From assembly GCA_002839545.1 (NCBI GenBank), contig PGYG01000003.1, positions 1 through 32,718 of the forward strand: DNA of 32,718 nucleotides, read 5' to 3'. This DNA is from Candidatus Methanoperedentaceae archaeon HGW-Methanoperedenaceae-1 (GTDB lineage: Archaea > Halobacteriota > Methanosarcinia > Methanosarcinales > Methanoperedenaceae). A program made the translations under genes and the position numbers. The notes beneath the pieces are model-generated. The model worked only from the letters and a program-made list of their open reading frames with translations. It had not been told where the DNA came from and did not search any database. This document shows positions 24,056-32,718 of the stretch, piece after piece (within the stretch, counting starts at the first letter, position 1; each line of letters begins with the position of its first letter).

Positions 24056-25862
24056 AACACGTATTTACATGAACGGCGAGCTCATGGGAACCCATGACTT
24101 CCCGAAAAAGTTCGTAGCTGATTTCCGGGCGAAACGCGGTCAGGGTGAACTCAGGAAACAGGTTAACATTGCTTTTTTTGAGAATACCGATGAAATCCAT
24201 ATAAACACAGACCAGGGGCGGGCAAGGCGTCCAGTAATTATTGTGAAAAACGGCGTGTGTCTTGTAACTGAAGAACATATCGAACGCCTGAAGAATGGCG
24301 AAATCTCATTTGATGCTCTTGTAGGTGAAGGCGTAATCGAGTATATTGATGCTGAAGAGGAAGAAAATACATTCATTGCCATTAATGAAGCTGATTTGAC
24401 GCCTGAACATACGCATCTTGAGATTGACCCGGCTCTGACACTTGGTATCTGTACCGGCATGGTTCCTTTCCCGGAACACAACGCATCCCCCAGGAATACG
24501 ATGGGCGCAGGCATGGTAAAACAGTGTCTTGGCATGTCTATGCCTAATATGAAACTCCGTCCTGATACAAGAGCTAATTTCTTGCAGTACCCGCAGAAGG
24601 CACTTGTGTCAACACAGACCGCAGAAGCGATTGGTTTTGATAACCGCCCGGCAGGGCAAAATTTTGTGGTTGCTGTCATATCATATGAAGGTTATAATAT
24701 TGAAGATGCCCTTGTCATAAATAAGGGTTCGATTGAGCGCGGTCTTGGAAGAAGTTATTTTTTCAGGACAAACGAGGGAGAAGAACGGAGGTACCCTGGC
24801 GGACAGGAAGACAAATTCGAGATACCTGATGCCGAAGTAAGGGGTGCCCGCGGTGCCGAGGTGTATACGCATCTTGATGATGACGGTCTTGTCAATCCTG
24901 AAATACAGGTAGATCCGAACGCAGTCCTTATCGGGAAAACAAGTCCCCCCCGGTTCCTTGAGGAACCCACAGACCTCGGGCTCAGCCCTGTGCAGCGCAG
25001 GGAAAGTTCAGTGACAATGCGCTCAAATGAGAAAGGTATTGTTGATACTGTAATCCTGTCTGAATCAGAGAACGGCGCGCGGCTTGCGAAAGTAAGGACA
25101 CGGGACCAGAGAATCCCTGAAGTAGGGGATAAATTCGCTTCAAGGCACGGACAGAAAGGCGTAATCGGGCTTATCGTGCCGTATGAGGATATACCGTTTA
25201 CTGAGAACGGAACGGTTCCTGACCTGATTATTAACCCGCATGCTATTCCTTCACGAATGACAGTCGGGCATGTTCTTGAGATGATAGGTGGAAAAGTCGG
25301 CTCCTTTGAAGGCAGACAGATAAACGCAACCCCGTTCTCAGGTGAATCCGAGGATGACCTGCGTTCTGCACTTACGAAGTACGGTTACTCACACACCGGT
25401 AAAGAAGTGCTTTATGACGGTATAACCGGCAACAGGTTCCAGGTTGATATTTTTGTAGGCGTAATCCTTTACCAGAAGCTTTACCACATGGTTGCATCAA
25501 AGATGCACTCCCGTTCCCGCGGACCTGTGCAGGTATTGACCAGGCAGCCCACGGAAGGAAGAGCCAGGGAAGGCGGTTTGAGGTTCGGTGAGATGGAACG
25601 TGATGTTCTTATCGGGCACGGTGCAGCAATGGCATTGAAGGAAAGACTGCTTGATGAATCTGACAAGGTTGTACAATATGTCTGTTCCCATTGCGGGATG
25701 ATTGCCACACTCGACAAACGAAGGAATGTTACGGTGTGTCCAAGCTGTAGTGCGGAAACGGATATTTTCCCTGTTGAGATGAGTTATGCGTTCAAACTCC
25801 TGATTGATGAGATTATTTCACTCGGTGTCGCACCGAGACTTGTTTTGGAGAGTGCGGTATAG
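24048..25862 (+). CDS. rpoB1: DNA-directed RNA polymerase subunit B'
   Basis: This is the C-terminal half of the Rpb2-equivalent, 604 residues from the chosen TTG. Conserved blocks are [37 protein letters not shown] near residue 360, [13 protein letters not shown], and a zinc-binding CSHCG...CPSC pair near 545-570, ending in the Rpb2-type FKLLIDEI. The track start at 24030 overlaps B'' further. The TTG at 24048 gives [16 protein letters not shown], which matches the family N-terminus, and a GGAGG lies about ten bases upstream. The TTG start overlaps the rpoB2 stop by 8 nt. Confidence 0.97.
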   Translation: MNKTRIYMNGELMGTHDFPKKFVADFRAKRGQGELRKQVNIAFFENTDEIHINTDQGRARRPVIIVKNGVCLVTEEHIERLKNGEISFDALVGEGVIEYIDAEEEENTFIAINEADLTPEHTHLEIDPALTLGICTGMVPFPEHNASPRNTMGAGMVKQCLGMSMPNMKLRPDTRANFLQYPQKALVSTQTAEAIGFDNRPAGQNFVVAVISYEGYNIEDALVINKGSIERGLGRSYFFRTNEGEERRYPGGQEDKFEIPDAEVRGARGAEVYTHLDDDGLVNPEIQVDPNAVLIGKTSPPRFLEEPTDLGLSPVQRRESSVTMRSNEKGIVDTVILSESENGARLAKVRTRDQRIPEVGDKFASRHGQKGVIGLIVPYEDIPFTENGTVPDLIINPHAIPSRMTVGHVLEMIGGKVGSFEGRQINATPFSGESEDDLRSALTKYGYSHTGKEVLYDGITGNRFQVDIFVGVILYQKLYHMVASKMHSRSRGPVQVLTRQPTEGRAREGGLRFGEMERDVLIGHGAAMALKERLLDESDKVVQYVCSHCGMIATLDKRRNVTVCPSCSAETDIFPVEMSYAFKLLIDEIISLGVAPRLVLESAV

Positions 25863-25871
25863 GAGGAGACT

Positions 25872-28529
25872 ATGGTAGTTGCAACCCCAAAAAGAATAAA
25901 AGAGATTAAATTCGGTCTTATTTCACCAAAAGAATACAGGAAAATGAGTGTTACAAGGGTGATAACGGCTGATACTTATGACGATGACGGTTTTCCTATT
26001 GATATGGGATTAATGGATACGAAACTCGGTGTCATTGACCCGGGATTGCGGTGTAAGACTTGCGGCGGAAGGGCAGGTGAATGTCCCGGGCATTTCGGGC
26101 ATATTGAACTTGTCGCACCTGTCATACATGTGGGTTTTGCCAAGTTGCTGCGTAAGATATTAAGAGGCGTATGCAGAGAATGCGGTGCATTGCTCCTTGA
26201 CCCGAAAAAGAAAGAAGAATATATCGGGCAGATAAGGACCCTCAGGAAAATGGGGCAGTCCACTGAGGATGTTGTCAGCGAAGTGTTTAAGGAGGCAAGG
26301 AAAGGCGGAACGTGCCAGTATTGCGGCGAGTCACAGCGGGATATCAAGTTTGAGAAGCCTTCCACCTATGTTGAGGTGGATGAGGTGGATGGTATCAAGT
26401 ACGAGCATAAACTGATGCCCACTGATATCCGCACACGTCTTGAAAAGATGAGTGACGAGGATGCCGAGGTTATCGGGATGGACCCCAATAATGCCAGACC
26501 TGAATGGATGATACTGACTGTACTTCCTGTTCCCCCTGTTACGATGCGTCCATCGATTACCCTTGAATCCGGGCAGCGCAGTGAAGACGACCTGACCCAC
26601 AAACTTGTGGATATCATAAGGATTAACCAGAGATTCCAGGAAAACAGGGAAGCTGGTGCGCCGCAGCTGATTATTGAGGATTTGTGGGAATTATTGCAGT
26701 ACCATGTTACCACATTCATAGACAATGCGGTCTCCGGTGTGCCGCCAGCGCGCCACAGGTCTGGAAGACCTCTTAAAACGCTTTCCCAGAGATTAAAAGG
26801 CAAGGAAGGGCGTTTCAGGGGCAGTTTATCAGGCAAACGTGTCAATTTCTCGGCAAGGACTGTTATTTCACCTGACCCGAACCTGAGGATATTCGAAGTA
26901 GGTGTCCCGCTTGAAATAGCAACGGAATTAACTATCACTATGAATGTAACTCCCCGTAATATCGAGGAGACAAAAGAATATGTAAGGCGGGGACCTGAAA
27001 ACCATCCTGGTGCCAATTACGTAATCAGAGCTGATGGCAGAAGGGTAAAGGTCACTAAAATCAATGGTGATGAACTTGCCGACCTGATTGAATTCGGATG
27101 GAAAGTGGAGAGGCAGATAAAAGACGGGGATATCGTGCTGTTTAACAGGCAGCCGTCACTTCACAGGATGAGTATCATGGCGCATGAGATAAAAGTGCTG
27201 CCAAATAAGACGTTCAGGCTCAACCCGGCTGTGTGCCCGCCGTACAATGCGGATTTTGACGGTGATGAAATGAACATGCATATTCCGCAGACCGAGGAAG
27301 CGCGGGCTGAGGCTAAAATCCTGATGCATGTAAAGCATAACATCCTGTCACCTAGGTTTGGCGGACCTATCATCGGTGGTATCCACGACCATATTTCAGG
27401 ATTGTTCCTGCTTACGAACAGTACTGATAAAATAAATAAGAACGATGCCCTGGAACTCCTGGCAAAAATGGAAATAAGGGAACTTCCCGAACCGGCAGGT
27501 AAGGATGGCGGTAAACCGTACTGGACAAGTAAACAGATATTCAGCCAGATTTTACCGGAAGGGCTTGACCTTGAGTTCAAGGCGGAAATATGCGAAAAAT
27601 GTGATGATTGCAAGGGCGTAGATTGCGAACATGATGCCTATGTAGTGATTAAAGACGGTATACTTGAGCAGGGTACCATAGACGAGAAAGCAGTGGGCGC
27701 ATTCAAGAGTATAATACTTGACAAACTGATGAAAGAGTTCACTCCTGAGATAGCATGCAAATTCATCGATGATGCAACACGTCTTTCCATACGCGCTATT
27801 ATGCGGAAAGGGTTCAGTTTCGGGATAAGTGACGAGTATATTCCTGATGAAGCCCAGTCAGAGATAAATATTGTTCTTAACAATGCAAGTGACAAGGTTG
27901 AGGAGTATATTTCTGCATATAAGGCAGGAGAACTCGAACAGTTACCAGGACGTACCATCGACGAAACACTTGAAATGGAAATCATGAAAGTGTTAAGCAA
28001 AGCCAGGGATTCCACGGGTGATATTGCCGGCAGGCATCTCGGTATGGAGAATTCTGCGGTAATAATGGCGCGTTCAGGTGCGAGGGGTTCGATGCTTAAC
28101 CTTACACAGATGGCGGCATGCGTTGGTCAGCAGGCAGTCAGGGGCGAGCGCATCCAGAGAGGATATGCAGGACGTACTTTGCCTCATTTTGATAAAGACG
28201 ATCGTGGTGCGAGTGCACATGGTTTCGTGAAAGCAAGCTATAAGAGCGGATTATCCCCGACCGAATATTTCTTCCATGCAATCGGTGGCAGGGAAGGTCT
28301 TGTGGATACTGCGGTCAGGACATCCCAGTCAGGGTATCTCCAGCGCAGGCTTGTGAATGCTATGCAGGACCTGGAAGTACAGTATGACGGTACTGTAAGG
28401 GATACAAGGAAAATGATAATCCAGTTCAAATACGGAGAAGACGGGATTGATCCCATGAATAGCGATTTCAGCAAACCTGATGCGGCAAAACGTATTATTG
28501 ATTCGGTTCTCGGGAAGGTGAAAGAATGA
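25872..28529 (+). CDS. rpoA1: DNA-directed RNA polymerase subunit A'
   Basis: This is the N-terminal part of the Rpb1/beta' equivalent, 885 residues. It carries the clamp zinc site CKTCGGRAGECPGHFGHIEL, the catalytic magnesium loop NADFDGDEMNMH near residues 459-470, and the bridge-helix/trigger-loop region FFHAIGGREGLVDTAVRTSQSGYLQRRLV near the C-terminus. A Cys cluster, CEKCDDCKGVDCEHDAYV near 573-590, is absent from the bacterial subunit. AGGAGGAG precedes the ATG. The stop overlaps the rpoA2 start as ATGA. Confidence 0.98.
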   Translation: MVVATPKRIKEIKFGLISPKEYRKMSVTRVITADTYDDDGFPIDMGLMDTKLGVIDPGLRCKTCGGRAGECPGHFGHIELVAPVIHVGFAKLLRKILRGVCRECGALLLDPKKKEEYIGQIRTLRKMGQSTEDVVSEVFKEARKGGTCQYCGESQRDIKFEKPSTYVEVDEVDGIKYEHKLMPTDIRTRLEKMSDEDAEVIGMDPNNARPEWMILTVLPVPPVTMRPSITLESGQRSEDDLTHKLVDIIRINQRFQENREAGAPQLIIEDLWELLQYHVTTFIDNAVSGVPPARHRSGRPLKTLSQRLKGKEGRFRGSLSGKRVNFSARTVISPDPNLRIFEVGVPLEIATELTITMNVTPRNIEETKEYVRRGPENHPGANYVIRADGRRVKVTKINGDELADLIEFGWKVERQIKDGDIVLFNRQPSLHRMSIMAHEIKVLPNKTFRLNPAVCPPYNADFDGDEMNMHIPQTEEARAEAKILMHVKHNILSPRFGGPIIGGIHDHISGLFLLTNSTDKINKNDALELLAKMEIRELPEPAGKDGGKPYWTSKQIFSQILPEGLDLEFKAEICEKCDDCKGVDCEHDAYVVIKDGILEQGTIDEKAVGAFKSIILDKLMKEFTPEIACKFIDDATRLSIRAIMRKGFSFGISDEYIPDEAQSEINIVLNNASDKVEEYISAYKAGELEQLPGRTIDETLEMEIMKVLSKARDSTGDIAGRHLGMENSAVIMARSGARGSMLNLTQMAACVGQQAVRGERIQRGYAGRTLPHFDKDDRGASAHGFVKASYKSGLSPTEYFFHAIGGREGLVDTAVRTSQSGYLQRRLVNAMQDLEVQYDGTVRDTRKMIIQFKYGEDGIDPMNSDFSKPDAAKRIIDSVLGKVKE

Positions 28530-29671
28530 GTTTATCTGAAAAAACCATCGAGGAGGCTGTTCTAAATCTCCCCCTGCCAGAGAAGATTATCAGTAACCTG
28601 CTTGGCGAACTCAATAAGACAAAGGTTACCAGGAAACAGCTGGACGTTATAATCGAACGTATCCTGGCAGCGTATGAAAATTCCAAGATTCCTGCATGCG
28701 AGGCAGCAGGCGTGGTTTCCGCCCAGTCAATTGGCGAACCGGGCACACAGATGACAATGAGGACATTCCACTATGCTGGTGTTGCAGAAATAAACGTCAC
28801 ACTCGGTTTGCCGCGTTTGATAGAAATAGTGGATGCAAGGAAAAACCCCAGTACTCCTATGATGACGATTTTTCTTGAGAAGGATTTCGCTCATGACAGG
28901 GATAAGGCGCGCGACCTTGCATGGAAAATTGAAGGTACGTATATTACTGCGCTTGGAAGTGTGTCCACAGACATCAACGAGATGAAAATAATAATCGAAT
29001 TGAACAAAAAAGCACTTAGCCAGCGAAGTATTTCAGTGGAAGAACTGGCAGGAAAAATCGAAGAGGAACTCGGTGTTCCTGTTCAAACAACTGATAATAC
29101 CCTGATGTTGGGTCCCGAAGAGCCATCGTACAGGCAGTTGCTCCAGCTTGGCAAACAGCTCCAGACGATTACGCTAAAAGGTATCAAGGGAATTAAAAGA
29201 GTCGTTATCCGGAAAGAGGATAGCGGCGAATACGTGTTATACACTGAAGGGTCAGAACTCAAACTGGTTCTTTCCATAGAAGGCGTGGACGCTACAAGGA
29301 CAAGGACAAATAACGTCAATGAGATCTATGAGGTAATGGGAATTGAGGCAGGAAGAGCTGCCCTGATACATGAAGCCACAGAAACACTCAATGAGCAGGG
29401 TCTTACGGTGGATATACGCCATATCATGCTTGTATCTGATATCATGACCGTGGATGGTGAAGTTAAGTCGATAGGAAGACACGGTATATCAGGCGAGAAA
29501 GCAAGTGTTCTTGCAAGGGCTGCTTTTGAGGTAACCGTGAATCACCTCCTGGACTCCGGTATAGCAGGGGATGTTGATGAACTCAGGGGCGTGACCGAAA
29601 ATGTAATAGTCGGGCAGCCTATTAGGTTAGGAACCGGAAATGTTAAACTAATTTCTAAAAAAGCCACATAG
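28526..29671 (+). CDS. rpoA2: DNA-directed RNA polymerase subunit A''
   Basis: This is the C-terminal part of the Rpb1-equivalent, 381 residues, a normal length for a split archaeal subunit. Motifs: AAGVVSAQSIGEPGTQMTMRTFHYAGVAEINVTLGLPRL, which completes the trigger loop region, and DIMTVDGEVKSIGRHGISGEKASVLARAAFE near the end. It overlaps the rpoA1 stop by four bases, so its translation is coupled. L30e follows after 12 nt. Confidence 0.98.
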   Translation: MSLSEKTIEEAVLNLPLPEKIISNLLGELNKTKVTRKQLDVIIERILAAYENSKIPACEAAGVVSAQSIGEPGTQMTMRTFHYAGVAEINVTLGLPRLIEIVDARKNPSTPMMTIFLEKDFAHDRDKARDLAWKIEGTYITALGSVSTDINEMKIIIELNKKALSQRSISVEELAGKIEEELGVPVQTTDNTLMLGPEEPSYRQLLQLGKQLQTITLKGIKGIKRVVIRKEDSGEYVLYTEGSELKLVLSIEGVDATRTRTNNVNEIYEVMGIEAGRAALIHEATETLNEQGLTVDIRHIMLVSDIMTVDGEVKSIGRHGISGEKASVLARAAFEVTVNHLLDSGIAGDVDELRGVTENVIVGQPIRLGTGNVKLISKKAT

Positions 29672-29683
29672 AGGAGATAATTT

Positions 29684-29971
29684 ATGGAAACAGATATAAA
29701 TAAAGTACTGCGAAGCGTTCTCTCGACAGGTAAGGTTGTTATTGGTACAAAACAATCAATAAATGCCGTGAAGGACGGTAAAGCACAGGTTGTCGTAGTA
29801 TCATCCAATTGTCCCGAAAAAACACTGGATGAGATAAAGGGTGTACCCCTTGTAAGATTCCCGGAATCTGGTGTTGAGATGGGTGCCGCTTGCGGCAAAC
29901 CTTTTCCTATTACTGTAATGGCAGTAGAGGAGACGGGTGATTCGGATATACTCTCTTTTGGGAGCAGTTAA
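29684..29971 (+). CDS. rpl30e: Ribosomal protein L30e
   Basis: The 95-residue protein shows the L7Ae/L30e-fold pattern VIGTKQSINAVKDGKAQVVVVSSNCPEKTLDEI, with the RNA-contact segment VRFPESGVEMGAACGKPFPITV. It belongs to the large ribosomal subunit and classically sits between rpoA2 and nusA in archaea. GAGGAG precedes the ATG. Its stop shares one base with the nusA start. Confidence 0.95.
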   Translation: METDINKVLRSVLSTGKVVIGTKQSINAVKDGKAQVVVVSSNCPEKTLDEIKGVPLVRFPESGVEMGAACGKPFPITVMAVEETGDSDILSFGSS

Positions 29972-30399
29972 TGAGTGAAGTCAGGTTAAACAGTGATGGA
30001 ATAAGGTATATTGCATTATTTGAAAGCCTGACAGGAGCACAGGCAAAGGATTGTTACGAGGATACCGATGGAAGGTTAATCTTCGTTGTTAAGAACGGGA
30101 ATATGGGTATCGCCATCGGAAAAGGTGGAGAACATATAAACCGTGTCAAGAAGTCAATAGGTAAGAATATTGAAATTATCGAACATTCGGATGACCCTGT
30201 TGAGTTCGTGAAAAATGCTTTTCATCCGGTTTCTGTAAAAAAAGTTGATGTGGTTTCTAAGGATGACAAGCGCATAGCTTATGTAGAGGTACTTACTAAA
30301 GAGAAAGGCCTTGCAATTGGCAGAGATGGCAAGAATATTGAGAAAATAAAAAAAATCTGCCGAAGACATCATAATATAGACGATGTGATTATCCAGTAA
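29971..30399 (+). CDS. nusA: Archaeal NusA-like KH-domain protein
   Basis: The 142-residue archaeal form has only the two KH domains, without the bacterial N-terminal and S1 domains. Both KH GXXG loops are visible: [14 protein letters not shown] and [14 protein letters not shown]. It binds RNA and is thought to assist transcription elongation or termination, or ribosome assembly. The gene overlaps the L30e stop by one base. Confidence 0.96.
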   Translation: MSEVRLNSDGIRYIALFESLTGAQAKDCYEDTDGRLIFVVKNGNMGIAIGKGGEHINRVKKSIGKNIEIIEHSDDPVEFVKNAFHPVSVKKVDVVSKDDKRIAYVEVLTKEKGLAIGRDGKNIEKIKKICRRHHNIDDVIIQ

Positions 30400-30413
30400 T
30401 TAATATAGCAATC

Positions 30414-30431
30414 CCCGTAATTAATAACGGG
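30414..30431 (+). repeat. Short hairpin between nusA and rps12
   Basis: CCCGT at 30414-30418 pairs with ACGGG at 30427-30431 across an 8-nt AT loop. It ends five bases before the rps12 ribosome site GGAGG. It may stabilise or regulate the S12 start, or be incidental. Confidence 0.35.
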
Positions 30432-30452
30432 TATTGGAGGAATGAAAACTTC

Positions 30453-30881
30453 ATGGGAAAAGGAATGTATGCGGCTCGCAAGTTACAAAGCGATCATAAG
30501 AATTTCAGATGGAAAGATAGGGATTATAGCAGGCGCGCCCTTAGTCTTGATATTAAGGCTGACCCGCTTGGCGGATCACCACAGGCGCGGGGCATTGCAC
30601 TTGAAAAAGTCGGTGTTGAGGCTAAACAGCCAAATTCGGCAATCCGGAAATGTATAAGGTTACAGCTTATTAAAAACGGGAAACAGATTACTGCTTTCTG
30701 TCCGGGTGACGGCGCGATTAATTTCATTGATGAACACGATGAGGTTCTCGTTGAGCGAATAGGCGGACGAATGGGCGGTGCCAAGGGAGATATCCCGGGG
30801 GTACGCTGGAAGGTAACTGCTGTTAATGACATGGATCTCAGACAGATGGTTATTGGCAAGAAGGAAAAACCGGTGAGGTAA
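30453..30881 (+). CDS. rps12: Ribosomal protein S12
   Basis: The 142-residue archaeal S12 (S23 family in eukaryotes) has the decoding-centre block [25 protein letters not shown] and the following [23 protein letters not shown]. It contacts the decoding site in the small subunit. GGAGG at 30436-30440 is about 12 nt from the ATG, longer than usual. An out-of-frame ATG at 30442 sits directly beside it and opens a 71-codon ORF that is a shadow of S12. Confidence 0.97.
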   Translation: MGKGMYAARKLQSDHKNFRWKDRDYSRRALSLDIKADPLGGSPQARGIALEKVGVEAKQPNSAIRKCIRLQLIKNGKQITAFCPGDGAINFIDEHDEVLVERIGGRMGGAKGDIPGVRWKVTAVNDMDLRQMVIGKKEKPVR

Positions 30882-30882
30882 T

Positions 30883-31443
30883 ATGCAGAAATTGTTTGGA
30901 AAATGGGATTTTACTGAGGTTGAGGTTACAGATGTTGGAGTCAGGAATTATATTGATCTCACACCGACATCAGTTCCGCATTCAGGCGGTAAGAATTCTA
31001 AACAGCAGTTTGCCAAGTCAACCTTGAACATTGTCGAGCGGCTTATTAATAAGTTAATGAGGGAAGAGCATAATACCGGTCAGAAGATAACGGTTTATAA
31101 GAATGTTAAATCGTCTTTTGAGATCATTAATAAAAAGACTGGACAGAATCCTATACAGGTACTGGTTAATGCAATTGCAAATGCCGGACCGAGAGAGGAA
31201 ACTGTGAGACTGCGGTATGGCGGCATTGCTGTCCCGAAAGCTGTTGATGTAGCACCCCAGCGCAGAGTGGATACGGCACTCAGGCTGATTTCAGAAGGTG
31301 CGCACAAGGCTTCATTTACTACAAAGAAACCGTTACCGAATTCTATTGCAGATGAGATTATTTCAGCAGCCACATGGGATGTTAAAGGCTATGCAATGGG
31401 CAAGAAGGATAACATGGAACGTGTTTCAAAGGCAGCACGGTAA
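30883..31443 (+). CDS. rps7: Ribosomal protein S7
   Basis: The 186-residue archaeal S7 (S5 family in eukaryotes) has [31 protein letters not shown], the conserved [27 protein letters not shown], and [13 protein letters not shown], ending in the [13 protein letters not shown] tail. It nucleates the head of the small subunit. It starts one base after the S12 stop, with GAGGT as ribosome site, and is the last gene before the operon terminator. Confidence 0.97.
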   Translation: MQKLFGKWDFTEVEVTDVGVRNYIDLTPTSVPHSGGKNSKQQFAKSTLNIVERLINKLMREEHNTGQKITVYKNVKSSFEIINKKTGQNPIQVLVNAIANAGPREETVRLRYGGIAVPKAVDVAPQRRVDTALRLISEGAHKASFTTKKPLPNSIADEIISAATWDVKGYAMGKKDNMERVSKAAR

Positions 31444-31456
31444 ATATTGTATTGTT

Positions 31457-31494
31457 GCATAGCCTGTAATGGGTTATGCGAATCTCTTTTTTTT
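31457..31494 (+). terminator. Terminator of the RNA polymerase/ribosomal operon
   Basis: GCATAGCC (31457-31464) and GGTTATGC (31472-31479) form an 8-bp stem with one G-U pair and a 7-nt loop. A run of eight T (31487-31494) follows. It sits 14 nt after the S7 stop. Confidence 0.75.
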
Positions 31495-31595
31495 CTTGGA
31501 ATCAGTCAGGGTTCCATGTGGTTTTATGTTAATTGTTTTAAGAATAGTATACGATACGACCTTTCAAATCTATATCCAAACCAAACCGGAAACAA

Positions 31596-31603
31596 ATATA
31601 TAA
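31596..31603 (+). promoter_or_regulatory. TATA box of the Met/Gly-rich secreted protein gene
   Basis: AAATATATAAG is near the archaeal consensus, with a purine-rich BRE-like GGAAAC just upstream. Initiation about 26 nt later leaves a leader of about 12 nt. Confidence 0.6.
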
Positions 31604-31636
31604 GAACAAAACGTAATTGTAATCGGGTGGTTAATT

Positions 31637-32718
31637 ATGAAACGGTATATATTAGTAATTTTTATAGCTGCCTGTCTGCTTATTTCCATATCCGGACCTG
31701 TTATTGCCCGGATGGGCGGCGGTTCTATGGGGGGAGGGCAGATGGGAGAAAGAGGAAGAGCTTTTGATATGATGAATCAAGGCATGGGATTAAGGGGCGG
31801 TCAGGGCATGCATGGTCTTGGTTTCATGCATTCCGGTGAAAATGCCTTCGGAGAATATGTGACTTTTACAGTTGATAACCGGACAGGAAATGTAATTGAT
31901 TATGGTGTTGCAGGAATCCCGTTGTTTGATATTGGTATTGCGGACTTTAGTTATGACTCCACAACCGAAGCGGGGTCTATAACAAGAATATCAAATACAG
32001 ATGGTTCGATATTGGTACAGCTTCATGATAACCCGGCAGGGATAATCAATATCATAACAAATAAAAACATATCTGTAACATTCACACTCGCAGACGGTGT
32101 GAATGCTTCAAAGGAGGATAAACTTGTTAAGATAGAGTCTGGCAGTCTTGTCGCGTATATCGCAGGTACAGGAATTATCACAACGTCTGTAAGCAGCACG
32201 GCGGTTGTAGTTGAGGCATCAGGGGATAGCGCGATGGTTTTCCGTGCTTCACCTGTCAACATGCCAATGTTCGATAATATGGGGCAAAGGTTTTCACAGG
32301 AGATTGCCGGAAACAGGCTTGGGATGGAGATAGCATTCGGGCGCAACAGGACTTATAATGCTATTAATTATTCAGCAGATATGCATGTGAGGGTCCAGGC
32401 AATGGAACAGGACCGCATAAGAATGTTTGTTAACTCAACTGACCCGACAGGACGTGTTATCAGTATGAATCTTGATAATTCGTCTCTGGTGATTGGCGCG
32501 CGTGAAAGGCTGAGAATCCATTATGACGGTACGCCGCTGCAGTGTGTGAATGACCCGAACATTGTGTTTAATGGGACAGACCGTCCCCTTTGCTGGATAT
32601 CGCAGGAACAGGATAGAGCAAGGGCACAGGTTATGATACATGTTCCTGATTTTTCGGAGCATACTATTGATATTGTGGTTGAGCCGGAAGAACCTGTAAC
32701 GCAGGAAACACCTGAACC
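31637..32718 (+). CDS. Secreted Met/Gly-rich protein (3' end cut by window edge)
   Basis: This ORF is missing from the track because it is open to the window end; 360 codons are visible without a stop. A signal peptide (MKRYILVIFIAACLLISISGP, cleavage near VIA-R) is followed by about 45 residues rich in Met and Gly with some His (RMGGGSMGGGQMGERGR, MNQGMGLRGGQGMHGLGFMH). Then comes a beta-rich extracellular region beginning EYVTFTVDNRTGNVIDYGV. The final visible part turns acidic and Pro-rich (VVEPEEPVTQETPE), a typical linker before a membrane or wall anchor. The Met/His-rich part could bind copper or silver-like ions (inference). No family is recognised. Its own promoter separates it from the ribosomal operon. 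Confidence 0.85.
   Translation, partial: MKRYILVIFIAACLLISISGPVIARMGGGSMGGGQMGERGRAFDMMNQGMGLRGGQGMHGLGFMHSGENAFGEYVTFTVDNRTGNVIDYGVAGIPLFDIGIADFSYDSTTEAGSITRISNTDGSILVQLHDNPAGIINIITNKNISVTFTLADGVNASKEDKLVKIESGSLVAYIAGTGIITTSVSSTAVVVEASGDSAMVFRASPVNMPMFDNMGQRFSQEIAGNRLGMEIAFGRNRTYNAINYSADMHVRVQAMEQDRIRMFVNSTDPTGRVISMNLDNSSLVIGARERLRIHYDGTPLQCVNDPNIVFNGTDRPLCWISQEQDRARAQVMIHVPDFSEHTIDIVVEPEEPVTQETPE

Noticed and set aside
23826-24278. 150-codon minus-strand ORF over the rpoB2/rpoB1 junction
   Set aside because: It is antisense to two essential genes, with no ribosome site or domain.
30442-30657. 71-codon ORF starting at ATG 30442
   Set aside because: It is out of frame with rps12 and touches the Shine-Dalgarno; S12 homology fixes the start at 30453.
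31447-31767. 106-codon plus-strand ORF after rps7
   Set aside because: It runs through the terminator, the TATA box and out of frame into the signal peptide of the gene at 31637; its protein looks random.

Overview
The window is archaeal. It carries RNA polymerase as split subunits in the order H, B'', B', A', A'', followed by L30e, the short archaeal NusA, S12 and S7. It also has a tRNA-Lys with a canonical bulge-helix-bulge intron, archaeal TATA boxes 25-40 nt upstream of genes, several TTG/GTG starts, and a tubulin/FtsZ-superfamily protein of CetZ type. Split B and A subunits, the Cys cluster in A', NadX-type NAD synthesis and the general sequence style suggest a euryarchaeon of the Methanosarcinales/Methanoperedenaceae kind. 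That placement is my inference from sequence style; no database search was run.

Layout. Positions 1-3.9 kb are accessory in character: a RhuM-family gene cut by the window edge and a large secreted lipoprotein built of about 21 repeats. 3.9-5.3 kb (minus) is a thioredoxin/metallo-beta-lactamase operon, apparently headed by an unlisted 30-codon CxxCxxC ORF. 5.5-9.7 kb (plus) is a complete phosphate uptake operon, pstS-pstC-pstA-pstB-phoU, tightly packed and translationally coupled. 9.7-11.5 kb (minus) is a ClC-type chloride protein with CBS domains. 11.5-12.6 kb holds two small conserved proteins and a winged-helix regulator with a disturbed 5' end and a palindromic operator on its own promoter. 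12.7-15.3 kb (minus) is a likely operon of a membrane-anchored extracellular protein, a CetZ-like tubulin homologue and a ferredoxin. 15.4-17.1 kb is a divergent NAD biosynthesis pair, nadC and nadX, sharing one symmetric TATA box; tatC follows nadX. 18.0-19.7 kb (minus) is a site-2 protease with two PDZ domains, divergent from cutA. 20.4-21.8 kb is a stand-alone KaiC-domain ATPase and triosephosphate isomerase. 22.0-31.5 kb is the intron-containing tRNA-Lys followed directly by the RNA polymerase/ribosomal operon, which ends at a clear stem-loop plus T8 terminator. The last kilobase is an incomplete secreted Met/Gly-rich protein with its own promoter; the ORF track missed it because it runs off the end.

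Most of the window is core housekeeping. The points most worth a second look are the CetZ-like operon, the repeat lipoprotein, the small CxxCxxC ORF coupled to thioredoxin, the tRNA-Lys intron and its position at the head of the RNAP operon, the regulator with its palindromic operator and broken start, and the ClC protein with a channel-like residue at the proton-glutamate position.
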